Assembly: GCA_002480085.1 (NCBI GenBank)
Contig: DKPJ01000012.1
Location: 62,001-126,000, forward strand
From: Enterobacteriaceae bacterium UBA7338
Lineage (GTDB): Bacteria; Pseudomonadota; Gammaproteobacteria; Enterobacterales; Enterobacteriaceae
Reading direction: 5' to 3'
DNA: 64,000 nucleotides
Of the stretch, positions 7,742 through 15,215 are shown piece by piece (within the stretch, counting starts at the first letter, position 1; every line of letters starts with the position of its first letter). Below the pieces are notes generated by a model. It saw nothing but the letters and a program-made list of their open reading frames with translations. It was not told where the DNA came from and searched no databases. Made by a program: the position numbers and the translations under genes.

Positions 7742-10132
7742 ATGGCAGAAACAAAACCCCGGACGTCGCGCGTGCTCGTGACGTTAACAGCCCTGTTTGC
7801 AGCACTATGCGGGCTATTTCTCCTGATCGGTGGGGTCTGGCTGGTCGCCGTTGGCGGCTCCTGGTACTACCCTATCGCCGGTCTTCTGATGCTTGGCGTC
7901 GCCTGGCTGCTGTGGCGTAGCAAGCGCGCGGCGCTCTGGCTCTACGCTGTGCTCCTGCTTGGCACCATGATCTGGGGCGTCTGGGAAGTCGGCTTTGACT
8001 TCTGGGCGCTGACGCCGCGCAGCGATATCCTCGTCTTCTTTGGGATCTGGCTGGTGCTGCCGTTTGTCTGGCGTCGCCTGATCGTCCCTGCCAACGGTGC
8101 GGTCGCCGCGCTGCTGGTAGCGCTGGTGATCACCGGCGGTATGCTGACCTGGGCAGGCTTTAACGATCCGCAGGAGATTAACGGTACGCTGAGCGCTGAC
8201 GCGACGCCTGCCGCACCGATCTCTCAGGTTGCAGACTCTGACTGGCCGGCCTATGGCCGTAACCAGGAGGGCCAGCGCTACTCCCCGCTGAAGCAGATTA
8301 ACGCCGATAACGTGCACAATCTGAAAGAGGCCTGGGTATTCCGCACTGGCGATCTGAAGCTGCCAAACGATCCGGGTGAGATCACTAACGAAGTGACGCC
8401 GATTAAGGTCGGCGATACCCTGTTCCTCTGCACCGCGCACCAGCGTCTGTTCGCGCTGGATGCGGCAACAGGGAAAGAGAAGTGGCACTTCGATCCGCAG
8501 CTGAACACCAATCCGTCGTTCCAGCACGTGACCTGCCGCGGCGTCTCTTACCATGAGGCGAACGCCACCAATGCCAGCCCGGACGTTGTGGCTAACTGTC
8601 CGCGCCGCATCATTCTGCCGGTGAACGATGGCCGTCTGTTCGCCGTCAACGCTGACAACGGCAAGCTGTGCGAATCCTTTGCTAACAAAGGGATTCTGAA
8701 CCTGCAGACCAACATGCCGGTCACCACTCCGGGCATGTACGAGCCGACCTCGCCGCCGATCGTTACCGATAAGGTGATTGTTATTGCCGGTGCGGTAACC
8801 GATAACTACTCTACCCGCGAGCCGTCTGGCGTTATTCGCGGCTTCGACATCAACACCGGGGCGCTGCTGTGGGCCTTCGATCCGGGTGCGAAAGATCCGA
8901 ACGCCATTCCGGCGGACGAGCATCACTTCACGCCGAACTCGCCGAACTCCTGGGCACCTGCGGCCTATGATGCCAAGCTGGATCTGGTCTATCTGCCGAT
9001 GGGCGTCACCACGCCGGACATCTGGGGCGGTAACCGCACGCCGGAGCAGGAGCGTTACGCCAGCTCTATCGTGGCCCTGAACGCTACCACCGGTAAACTG
9101 GCGTGGAGCTATCAGACCGTACACCACGATCTGTGGGATATGGATATGCCGTCCCAGCCGACGCTGGCGGATATTACCGTTAAGGGTCAAACCGTACCGG
9201 TGATCTACGCTCCGGCGAAAACCGGTAACATCTTCGTGCTGGATCGCCGTAACGGCCAGCTGGTTGTCCCGGCGCCTGAGAAGCCGGTTCCGCAGGGCGC
9301 GGCGAAAGGCGACTACGTCACCAAAACCCAGCCGTTCTCCGATCTGAGCTTCCGTCCGAAGAAAGACCTGAGCGGGGCAGACATGTGGGGCGCCACGATG
9401 TTTGACCAGCTGGTGTGCCGCGTGATCTTCCAGAACCTGCGCTACGAAGGCATCTTCACGCCGCCGTCTGAGCAGGGCACGCTGGTGTTCCCGGGTAACC
9501 TGGGGATGTTTGAGTGGGGCGGTATCTCCGTTGATCCGCACCGTCAGGTGGCGATTGCCAACCCGATGGCGCTGCCGTTTGTCTCTAAACTGATGCCGCG
9601 CGGTCCAGGTAACCCGATGGAAGAGCCGGAAAATGGCCAGGGTACCGGCTCTGAGTCGGGTATTCAGCCGCAGTACGGCGTACCGTACGGTGTGACCCTG
9701 AACCCGTTCCTGTCGCCGATTGGCCTGCCGTGTAAACAGCCTGCCTGGGGTTATATCTCCGCGCTGGATCTGAAAACCAACGAAGTGGTATGGAAAAAAC
9801 GTATCGGTACCCCGCAGGATAGCCTGCCGTTCCCGATGCCGATTCCGTTACCGTTCACCACCGGTATGCCAATGCTGGGCGGCCCGATCTCTACCGCCGG
9901 TAACGTGCTGTTCATCGCGGCGACCGCAGATAACTACCTGCGCGCCTACAACATGAGCAACGGTGAGAAGCTGTGGCAGGGCCGTCTGCCAGCGGGTGGC
10001 CAGGCGACGCCGATGACCTATGAAGTGAATGGCAAGCAGTATGTTGTCATCTCTGCAGGCGGTCACGGTTCGTTTGGTACCAAGATGGGCGACTATATCG
10101 TTGCCTACGCCCTGCCTGACGACGCGAAATAA
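7742..10132 (+). CDS. gcd: Membrane-bound PQQ-dependent glucose dehydrogenase
   Basis: Gcd oxidises D-glucose to gluconolactone in the periplasm and passes electrons to ubiquinone. The 796-aa protein begins with about five transmembrane segments within the first 140 residues. A large periplasmic beta-propeller PQQ domain follows, with repeated W-motif stretches such as AWSYQTVHHDLWD. Length and sequence match E. coli Gcd. Enzyme activity needs the cofactor PQQ; no pqq genes are in this window, so whether the cell makes PQQ cannot be judged. The gene stands alone, with a CRP-type promoter before it and a terminator after it. Confidence 0.97.
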   Translation: MAETKPRTSRVLVTLTALFAALCGLFLLIGGVWLVAVGGSWYYPIAGLLMLGVAWLLWRSKRAALWLYAVLLLGTMIWGVWEVGFDFWALTPRSDILVFFGIWLVLPFVWRRLIVPANGAVAALLVALVITGGMLTWAGFNDPQEINGTLSADATPAAPISQVADSDWPAYGRNQEGQRYSPLKQINADNVHNLKEAWVFRTGDLKLPNDPGEITNEVTPIKVGDTLFLCTAHQRLFALDAATGKEKWHFDPQLNTNPSFQHVTCRGVSYHEANATNASPDVVANCPRRIILPVNDGRLFAVNADNGKLCESFANKGILNLQTNMPVTTPGMYEPTSPPIVTDKVIVIAGAVTDNYSTREPSGVIRGFDINTGALLWAFDPGAKDPNAIPADEHHFTPNSPNSWAPAAYDAKLDLVYLPMGVTTPDIWGGNRTPEQERYASSIVALNATTGKLAWSYQTVHHDLWDMDMPSQPTLADITVKGQTVPVIYAPAKTGNIFVLDRRNGQLVVPAPEKPVPQGAAKGDYVTKTQPFSDLSFRPKKDLSGADMWGATMFDQLVCRVIFQNLRYEGIFTPPSEQGTLVFPGNLGMFEWGGISVDPHRQVAIANPMALPFVSKLMPRGPGNPMEEPENGQGTGSESGIQPQYGVPYGVTLNPFLSPIGLPCKQPAWGYISALDLKTNEVVWKKRIGTPQDSLPFPMPIPLPFTTGMPMLGGPISTAGNVLFIAATADNYLRAYNMSNGEKLWQGRLPAGGQATPMTYEVNGKQYVVISAGGHGSFGTKMGDYIVAYALPDDAK

Positions 10133-10140
10133 ATTGTTAA

Positions 10141-10170
10141 CGCCCGGTGGCGCTACGCTTACCGGGCCTA
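10141..10170. repeat. REP-type palindrome after gcd
   Basis: CGCCCGGTGGCG...TTACCGGGCCTA forms an imperfect palindrome whose arms are GCCCGGT and ACCGGGC. The same pattern recurs at 20527-20607, 21120-21151, 33749-33814, 36230-36255 and 42211-42240. It lies directly before the gcd terminator and may protect the 3' end of the messenger. Confidence 0.75.
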
Positions 10171-10173
10171 CCG

Positions 10174-10209
10174 AGGCCGGATCGACGTTTAACGTCATCC
10201 GGCCTTTTT
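10174..10209 (+). terminator. Rho-independent terminator of gcd, reaching the cueO stop codon
   Basis: AGGCCGGAT (10174-10182) pairs with ATCCGGCCT (10197-10205), with a further inner pairing of GACGTT and AACGTC. A T-run follows to 10209. Its last two T bases belong to the cueO stop codon (10208-10210 on the minus strand), so gcd and cueO converge within this hairpin. Confidence 0.9.
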
Positions 10210-11755
10210 ATACCACAAACCCCATCATCATCCCCGTATCCTCATGCTCCAGCAGATGACAGTGCGCCATGTAGGCGTGCTCTTTCGGGGCATCGTGATC
10301 GAACTTCACCAGAACCTCGCTGCGCGCGCCGTAGACGTTTACCGTATCCTTCCAGCCTGCACGATGGGCCGCCGGTGGCCTGCCGTTCTCTGACAGAATG
10401 CGAAACTGGGTGCCGTGAATATGGAACGGGTGCTGCATCATGTCCCCCTCCCCTGAGATCACCCACCGCTCATACTGCCCTTTCCCGGCGGCAAACAGTG
10501 GGGTGTTCATATCAAAGGCTCTGCCGTTGATGCGGTTGGCGCTGTGGAAATCGAAATCGCCGCCGTGGCTGCCGTGATCCCTATTCATACCCATGTGGTC
10601 CATCATGCCGCCGTGATGCATCCCGGTCATCGCCTTGTCGCCGTACTTATCCCGCAGCGCCTGCATCCCAGCCATGTCGAGCATCGGATCCATCGACAGG
10701 TGGAAAGTGCGCTGGGTTAAGCCCGTGAGATCCGGCAGCGCCGGGACGTTGACCAGGGTATCGGGCAGCGTACCGGAAGCGGTGACCCGCAGCGGCTGGA
10801 TGCGCAGTACCGGGTGCGGCTGGTCAAACGGCGGCAGCGCCATGCCCATCTGGCTGACAGGTAACGTAACCAGATCCACCGGCTTGCCGTCGCTGATATC
10901 CACCAGCACCTCAAAGCGCTCCCCGGTCAGCACCGGCAGCGCCGTCACCGCAACCGGCTCGGTCAGATGGCCGCCGTCGCTGGCGATGACGTACATCCGG
11001 CGTCCGTCGCTTAACGCAAAGTTAAGGGTGCGGGCATTGCAGCCGTTAAGCAGACGCAGGCGCAGCCAGCCGCGCGGCGCAGCGTGCTGCGGGTAGACCG
11101 CCCCGTTTGCCAGCAGGGTCTCACCAAACCAGCCCACCGCCGCGCTCATCACATCCAGCCGGTAATCGATCTGCCCGTCGGCGGCCAGACGTTTGTCCTG
11201 CACGATGACCGGCACGTCGTCGATGCCCCACTGCTTCGGCAGGCGCAGCATGCGGCTCTCGTTGTCCTCAATCAGCACCAGCCCCGCCAGCCCCATCGCC
11301 ACCTGCTGGCCGGTTTTGCCATGCTGATGCGGGTGGAACCAGCAGGTCGCCGCCCGCTGAACGGGGGTAAAGATGACTTCGCGCCCGCCGCCTGCCGGGA
11401 TGATCCCCTGCGGCCCGCCGTCTACCTCACCCGGCACCTCCAGCCCGTGCCAGTGAACGGTGGTCTCCTCCCGCAGTCGGTTATGGATCTCCACCGTCAC
11501 CGTCTTACCCTGGCGCAGCTGAAGCGCAGGTCCCAGCAGGTTGCCGTTGTAGCCCCAGGTCGTGGCGGTTTTCTCGCCAAAGGTGGAGGAACCAGCCTGC
11601 ACGGTAAGCCGGATGCGATTCTGGGCATCGGGGACAAGCAGATCGGGAATGGGCAGCGTCGCCTGCTCCCCCATTGCTGCGGCCCGCGCCCATGTCGGCA
11701 GCGCGCCGATCACCCCGAGCGCAGCGGAATATTTTAGAAAATCACGGCGTTGCAT
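10208..11755 (-). CDS. cueO: Periplasmic multicopper oxidase CueO
   Basis: CueO oxidises Cu(I) to the less toxic Cu(II) in the periplasm. The 515-aa protein starts with a Tat signal (MQRRDFLKYSAALGVIGALP). It shows the four copper-binding motifs in order: HWHGLE, HPHQHG, HPFHIHGTQF and HCHLLEHEDTGMM. A Met/His-rich insert (MTGMHHGGMMDHMGM and nearby), typical of CueO, lies before the third motif. The frame is open 59 codons further upstream, but the ATG at 11755 gives the Tat motif at the very N-terminus and the family length. A CueR-like operator lies about 40 bases upstream. Confidence 0.97.
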   Translation of the reverse strand: MQRRDFLKYSAALGVIGALPTWARAAAMGEQATLPIPDLLVPDAQNRIRLTVQAGSSTFGEKTATTWGYNGNLLGPALQLRQGKTVTVEIHNRLREETTVHWHGLEVPGEVDGGPQGIIPAGGGREVIFTPVQRAATCWFHPHQHGKTGQQVAMGLAGLVLIEDNESRMLRLPKQWGIDDVPVIVQDKRLAADGQIDYRLDVMSAAVGWFGETLLANGAVYPQHAAPRGWLRLRLLNGCNARTLNFALSDGRRMYVIASDGGHLTEPVAVTALPVLTGERFEVLVDISDGKPVDLVTLPVSQMGMALPPFDQPHPVLRIQPLRVTASGTLPDTLVNVPALPDLTGLTQRTFHLSMDPMLDMAGMQALRDKYGDKAMTGMHHGGMMDHMGMNRDHGSHGGDFDFHSANRINGRAFDMNTPLFAAGKGQYERWVISGEGDMMQHPFHIHGTQFRILSENGRPPAAHRAGWKDTVNVYGARSEVLVKFDHDAPKEHAYMAHCHLLEHEDTGMMMGFVV

Positions 11756-11789
11756 AGTCGAATCCTTATCGTCGGCAAACGGTATCCTG

Positions 11790-11820
11790 AGCTTAAACCC
11801 TGCCCCTGCGGCAAGGTCAA
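11790..11820 (-). promoter_or_regulatory. CueR-type operator and promoter of cueO
   Basis: Read on the minus strand, TTGACC (11820-11815) and TAAGCT (11795-11790) are separated by 19 bases, the long spacer typical of promoters activated by MerR-family regulators. Between and overlapping them, ACCTTGCC and GGCAGGGT form an inverted repeat (11817-11797), close to known CueR boxes. This supports copper induction of cueO through CueR, whose gene is not in the window. Confidence 0.8.
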
Positions 11821-11900
11821 GCGAAAGGGCGATAATAAAGATCGTCGCCTTACCCACAAGTATGCTAACGTTTAATTTCCGTGATGTTTTGGTAGAAAGA

Positions 11901-12248
11901 ATGAAGATGTTTTTCAGAACCGTTGTGTTCACCAGCCTGCTGGCGATGTCAGCAAATAGTTACGCGCTCAGCGAGTCTGAAGCGGAGGACATGGCCGATC
12001 TTACGGCAGTTTTCGTGTTTCTGAAAAACGACTGTGGTTACCAGAATTTACCGAATGGCCAGATCCGCCGGGCGCTGGTCTTCTTTGCCCAGCAGAACCA
12101 GTGGGATCTGAGCAACTACGACACCTTTGATATGAAATCCCTCGGCGAAGATAGCTATCGCGATCTTAGCGGCATCGGCATTCCGGTTGCTAAAAAATGC
12201 AAAGCGCTGGCCCGGGACTCCCTCAGCCTGCTGGCCTACGTCAAGTAA
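11901..12248 (+). CDS. yacC: Small exported protein YacC (PilS-like/DUF family)
   Basis: This 115-aa protein has an N-terminal export signal (MKMFFRTVVFTSLLAMSANSYA). It is almost identical to E. coli YacC, including two conserved cysteines in the mature part (NDCGYQ and KKCKAL) that could form a disulfide. The function is not known to me; a chaperone-like or secretin-pilot-like role has been suggested for related folds. The ATG at 11901 follows GTAGAAAGA. The frame is open far upstream through the antisense of cueO, which I treat as chance. It is divergent from cueO and about 100 bases before speE. Confidence 0.9.
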   Translation: MKMFFRTVVFTSLLAMSANSYALSESEAEDMADLTAVFVFLKNDCGYQNLPNGQIRRALVFFAQQNQWDLSNYDTFDMKSLGEDSYRDLSGIGIPVAKKCKALARDSLSLLAYVK

Positions 12249-12275
12249 CGTAAACCCTCCTCCTCTGCTGAAGTT

Positions 12276-12299
12276 ATAGCCGTGCATCAGCGGCTATAG
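12276..12299. other. Hairpin between yacC and speE
   Basis: TATAGCCG and CGGCTATA form a perfect 8-base inverted repeat around an eight-base loop. No T-run follows (GTTAGCTATG), so it is not a standard terminator. It lies about 50 bases before the speE start and could be a weak yacC end signal or part of the speE leader. No function can be assigned from sequence alone. Confidence 0.45.
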
Positions 12300-12350
12300 T
12301 TAGCTATGATGTTGCGCCCATTTTGTGTGGATGTTAACGAAGGAGGATGC

Positions 12351-13223
12351 ATGGCTGATACCCGCCCGTGGCATGAAACGCTGCATGACCAGTTTGGTCA
12401 GTACTTTACCGTTGATAACGTGCTCTACCACGAGAAGACCGATCACCAGGATCTGATCATCTTTGAAAACGCCGCCTTTGGCCGCGTCATGGCGCTGGAC
12501 GGCGTTGTCCAGACCACCGAGCGTGACGAGTTTATCTATCACGAAATGATGACCCACGTTCCGCTGCTGGCCCACGGCCAGGCGAAGCACGTGCTGATTA
12601 TCGGCGGCGGCGACGGCGCCATGCTGCGCGAAGTGAGCCGGCATAAAAACGTTGAAACCATCACCATGGTGGAGATCGACGAAGGGGTAGTTTCATTCTG
12701 TCGCCAGTATCTGCCGAATCACAATGCGGGCAGCTACGACGATCCCCGCTTTACGCTGGTGATTGATGACGGCGTCAATTTCGTCAACCAGACCGCGCAG
12801 ACCTTTGACGTGATCATCTCCGACTGCACCGATCCGGTAGGACCAGGCGAGAGCCTGTTTACCTCCGACTTCTACGCCGGCTGCAAGCGCTGCCTGAATC
12901 CGGGCGGCATCTTCGTTGCCCAAAACGGCGTAAGCTTCCTGCAGCAGGATGAAGCGGTAGGCAGCCACAAAAAGCTGAGCCACTACTTTAGCGACGTCAG
13001 CTTCTACCAGGCGGCGGTGCCTACCTACTACGGCGGCATCATGACCTTCGCCTGGGCGACGGACAACGAGATCCTGCGCAATCTCTCCACCGAGATTATT
13101 CAGGCCCGCTTCCACAACGCGGCCCTGACCTGCCGCTACTACAACCCGGCTATCCATACGGCCTCCTTCGCCCTGCCGCAATATCTGTTAGACGCGCTCT
13201 CCTCAGGAGGTGATGAAAATTGA
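12351..13223 (+). CDS. speE: Spermidine synthase
   Basis: SpeE transfers the aminopropyl group of decarboxylated S-adenosylmethionine to putrescine, giving spermidine. The 290-aa protein has the nucleotide-binding GGGDGAMLRE and the catalytic region DVIISDCTDP, and matches E. coli SpeE closely. The ATG at 12351 is chosen over an upstream in-frame one at 12306 because it follows a perfect AGGAGG (12341-12346) and gives the conserved N-terminus (MADTRPWHETLHDQ). Its stop overlaps the speD start, so the enzyme and its substrate-supplying partner are coupled. Confidence 0.97.
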   Translation: MADTRPWHETLHDQFGQYFTVDNVLYHEKTDHQDLIIFENAAFGRVMALDGVVQTTERDEFIYHEMMTHVPLLAHGQAKHVLIIGGGDGAMLREVSRHKNVETITMVEIDEGVVSFCRQYLPNHNAGSYDDPRFTLVIDDGVNFVNQTAQTFDVIISDCTDPVGPGESLFTSDFYAGCKRCLNPGGIFVAQNGVSFLQQDEAVGSHKKLSHYFSDVSFYQAAVPTYYGGIMTFAWATDNEILRNLSTEIIQARFHNAALTCRYYNPAIHTASFALPQYLLDALSSGGDEN

Positions 13224-14014
13224 AAAAACTGAAACTGCATGGCTTTAACAACCTGACCAAAAGCCTGAGTTTTTGTATTTACGATATCTGTTATGCCAAA
13301 ACCGCCGAAGAGCGTGACGGCTACATTGCCTATATCGATGAACTCTATAATGCCAACCGCCTGACGGAGATCCTGACGGAGACCTGCTCAATCATTGGCG
13401 CAAACATTCTCAACGTTGCCCGCCAGGACTATGAGCCGCAGGGGGCCAGCGTGACCATCCTGGTGAGCGAAGAGCCGGTCGATCCGACCCTGATTGATAA
13501 AACTGCCCACCCCGGCCCGCTGCCGGAGACGGTAGTCGCCCATCTCGATAAGAGCCACATCTGCGTGCACACCTATCCGGAGAGCCATCCCGAAGGCGGC
13601 CTGTGCACCTTCCGCGCCGACATTGAGGTCTCGACCTGCGGCGTGATCTCCCCGCTGAAGGCGCTGAACTACCTGATCCACCAGCTTGAGTCGGACATCG
13701 TCACCGTTGACTACCGCGTGCGCGGCTTTACTCGTGATATCAATGGCATGAAGCACTTTATCGACCATGAGATCAACTCGATTCAGAACTTCCTTTCTGA
13801 GGATATGAAGTCGCTGTATGACATGGTGGACGTGAACGTCTATCAGGAGAACATCTTCCATACCAAGATGATGCTGAAAGAGTTCGACCTGAAGCACTAT
13901 ATGTTCCACACCCGCCCGGAAGATCTTACCGCCGAAGAGCGGGAAGCCATTACCGAAGCGCTGTGGAAAGAGATGCGCGAGATCTACTACGCGCGGAATA
14001 TTCCCGCCGTGTGA
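13220..14014 (+). CDS. speD: S-adenosylmethionine decarboxylase proenzyme
   Basis: SpeD makes decarboxylated S-adenosylmethionine for SpeE. It is a pyruvoyl enzyme whose proenzyme cleaves itself before Ser112; Lys111-Ser112 is visible in HLDKSHICVHTYPES. The length of 264 aa equals the E. coli protein. The start is TTG at 13220, as in E. coli, overlapping the speE stop (TTGA). It is supported by a very strong AGGAGGTGA ribosome site, which may offset the weak start codon. It ends in a gap shared with the converging yacL. Confidence 0.97.
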   Translation: MKKLKLHGFNNLTKSLSFCIYDICYAKTAEERDGYIAYIDELYNANRLTEILTETCSIIGANILNVARQDYEPQGASVTILVSEEPVDPTLIDKTAHPGPLPETVVAHLDKSHICVHTYPESHPEGGLCTFRADIEVSTCGVISPLKALNYLIHQLESDIVTVDYRVRGFTRDINGMKHFIDHEINSIQNFLSEDMKSLYDMVDVNVYQENIFHTKMMLKEFDLKHYMFHTRPEDLTAEEREAITEALWKEMREIYYARNIPAV

Positions 14015-14026
14015 TTGCGGCTGAAG

Positions 14027-14056
14027 CCGGAGCAGGGACGCTCCGACACTCTTTTT
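14027..14056 (+). terminator. Possible terminator of speED
   Basis: GGAGC (14029-14033) and GCTCC (14040-14044) form a short GC-rich hairpin in the 50-base gap between the converging speD and yacL. A run of five T bases comes seven bases later (14052-14056). The stem is short and the T-run is displaced, so this is a moderate call. Confidence 0.4.
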
Positions 14057-14064
14057 AAAACAGG

Positions 14065-14427
14065 TTACTTCTGCTGAATAAACTCGCGGTAGGCCTTCAC
14101 AACCTGGAGAAAGTCCTCGACGCCGCACAGCGACAGGCTCTCCTCGTCGTAGTAGCTCATCCCCTCTTCAATCTCATCCCCGGAAAACTCCAGCTGGTTG
14201 GCGCGCACGATGACCTCTTCCCCGTCCATCCAGAGGGTATACTCATGACCAATCCGCTGCCACTGGCGCTCGCTGCCCTTGACGGTCTTTGCCGCCTGCT
14301 CTACCTCATCCAGCAGGACCAGGTTCTCTTTTACCTCTTCATTAAACCAGTGTCCGACCACCTCGTGCCCCATCGACATGCGCACTTTCACCTGGCCCGT
14401 GATGTCGCGTAAGAATTCGTAATCCAT
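14065..14427 (-). CDS. yacL: Conserved acidic protein YacL (UPF0231)
   Basis: This 120-aa cytoplasmic protein is near-identical to E. coli YacL. It is rich in Glu and Asp, has no signal peptide or membrane segment, and belongs to a family of unknown function. The length and the N-terminus (MDYEFLRDITGQVKVRM) agree with the family. In E. coli it is next to acnB; here the ccdAB pair lies between them. Confidence 0.93.
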   Translation of the reverse strand: MDYEFLRDITGQVKVRMSMGHEVVGHWFNEEVKENLVLLDEVEQAAKTVKGSERQWQRIGHEYTLWMDGEEVIVRANQLEFSGDEIEEGMSYYDEESLSLCGVEDFLQVVKAYREFIQQK

Positions 14428-14608
14428 GCTTTTTTCCTCACATCCGCAATAGTGTAATTATCGCAGTCGCGGAGAAGAAAAACAGCGTAACGGGGAGCAG
14501 GTTGCGAAATAAAAACATTGTGTATTGATACGGGAATGCGCTACGCAAATAAGTCAATCCTGCGTTCACTTATCAAGCGAAGGACGCTATCCTACAAGCA
14601 TAACGAGT

Positions 14609-14638
14609 GCATACTATAAGTATGCGCTTTAGGTATGC
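14609..14638. promoter_or_regulatory. Likely ccdAB operator
   Basis: The perfect inverted repeat gcatactataagtatgc (14609-14625; arms GCATAC/GTATGC) is followed 7 bases later by a third half-site, GTATGC (14633-14638). A -10-like TATAAG lies inside the palindrome. This sits just upstream of ccdA (14657), where the CcdA-CcdB complex of the F plasmid binds its own promoter. Autoregulation through these half-sites is an inference from position and symmetry. Confidence 0.65.
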
Positions 14639-14656
14639 GACACAGAGGGCTTTACG

Positions 14657-14875
14657 ATGAAACATCGCGTCAGCGTTACCGTAGACAAAGAGAGCTACCA
14701 GATCCTGAGCGCTGCTGGCGTTAATATCTCTGGCTTGGTTAACGAGGCACTAGGTCAGGAGGCTCGACGGATTAAAGCTGAAGAGTGGAAGAAGAATAAC
14801 CGTGAAGGGATGGAAGAGGTCGCCAGGTTTATCGCGCAGCATGGTTCGTTCGCGGATGAAAACAGGAACTGGTGA
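14657..14875 (+). CDS. ccdA: Type II antitoxin CcdA
   Basis: This 72-aa protein has the layout of F-plasmid CcdA. An N-terminal ribbon-helix-helix DNA-binding part (MKHRVSVTVDKESYQIL, then VNISGLVNEAL) is followed by a C-terminal toxin-binding tail ending in SFADENRNW, nearly identical to the F version. It neutralises CcdB and represses its own operon. It overlaps ccdB by either 4 bases (GTG start) or none (ATG start). It lies between yacL and acnB, where E. coli K-12 has no toxin-antitoxin genes. The start follows AGAGGG with eight-base spacing. Confidence 0.95.
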   Translation: MKHRVSVTVDKESYQILSAAGVNISGLVNEALGQEARRIKAEEWKKNNREGMEEVARFIAQHGSFADENRNW

Positions 14876-14877
14876 TC

Positions 14878-15183
14878 ATGCAATTCGTGGTTTATCAGTA
14901 CAAACGCAAAAGCACTTACAAAATGTTTGTCGATGTTCAGAGTGATATTGTCGAGACGCCGGGGCGGCGAATGGTCATCCCGCTTATCGAAGCGCACTAC
15001 TTTTCTGACAAGGTTAATAAAACCCTTTTTCCTCAGATAGTTATTGATGAAAAGAGCTTTAGGCTGGTCACAACTGAACTATCAAGCGTCTCTACAGAGG
15101 TGATTGGCGAAGCTATTGCCCCTACGAGCCACTACGCTAATGAGATAAAAAACGCCATCAATCTGATGTTCTGGGGTATTTAA
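14878..15183 (+). CDS. ccdB: Type II toxin CcdB (gyrase poison)
   Basis: CcdB traps DNA gyrase in its cleavage complex through GyrA. This copy is 101 aa from the ATG at 14878, exactly the F-plasmid length. It keeps the LFVDVQSDI-type strand (MFVDVQSDIVETPGRRMVIPL) and the C-terminal INLMFWGI. The last three residues of F CcdB, Trp99-Gly100-Ile101, are needed for poisoning and are all present. An in-frame GTG at 14872 would add two residues. The reading frame is intact, so an active toxin held by CcdA is plausible. The codon use is more AT-rich than in neighbouring acnB, a sign of transfer. Confidence 0.95.
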   Translation: MQFVVYQYKRKSTYKMFVDVQSDIVETPGRRMVIPLIEAHYFSDKVNKTLFPQIVIDEKSFRLVTTELSSVSTEVIGEAIAPTSHYANEIKNAINLMFWGI

Positions 15184-15215
15184 AGGCCGGGCAAACTCGC
15201 CCGGCCTGGTCTGAT

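Noticed and set aside
7814..9541. Long open frame (575 codons) on the minus strand, opposite gcd
   Set aside because: Same cause: a shadow of GC-rich gcd codon use, rich in Arg, His and Gln, with no ribosome site or family resemblance.
11562..11900. Upstream extension of yacC through the antisense of cueO
   Set aside because: The conserved YacC protein starts at 11901 with a signal peptide; the extension has no homology and would bury the signal.
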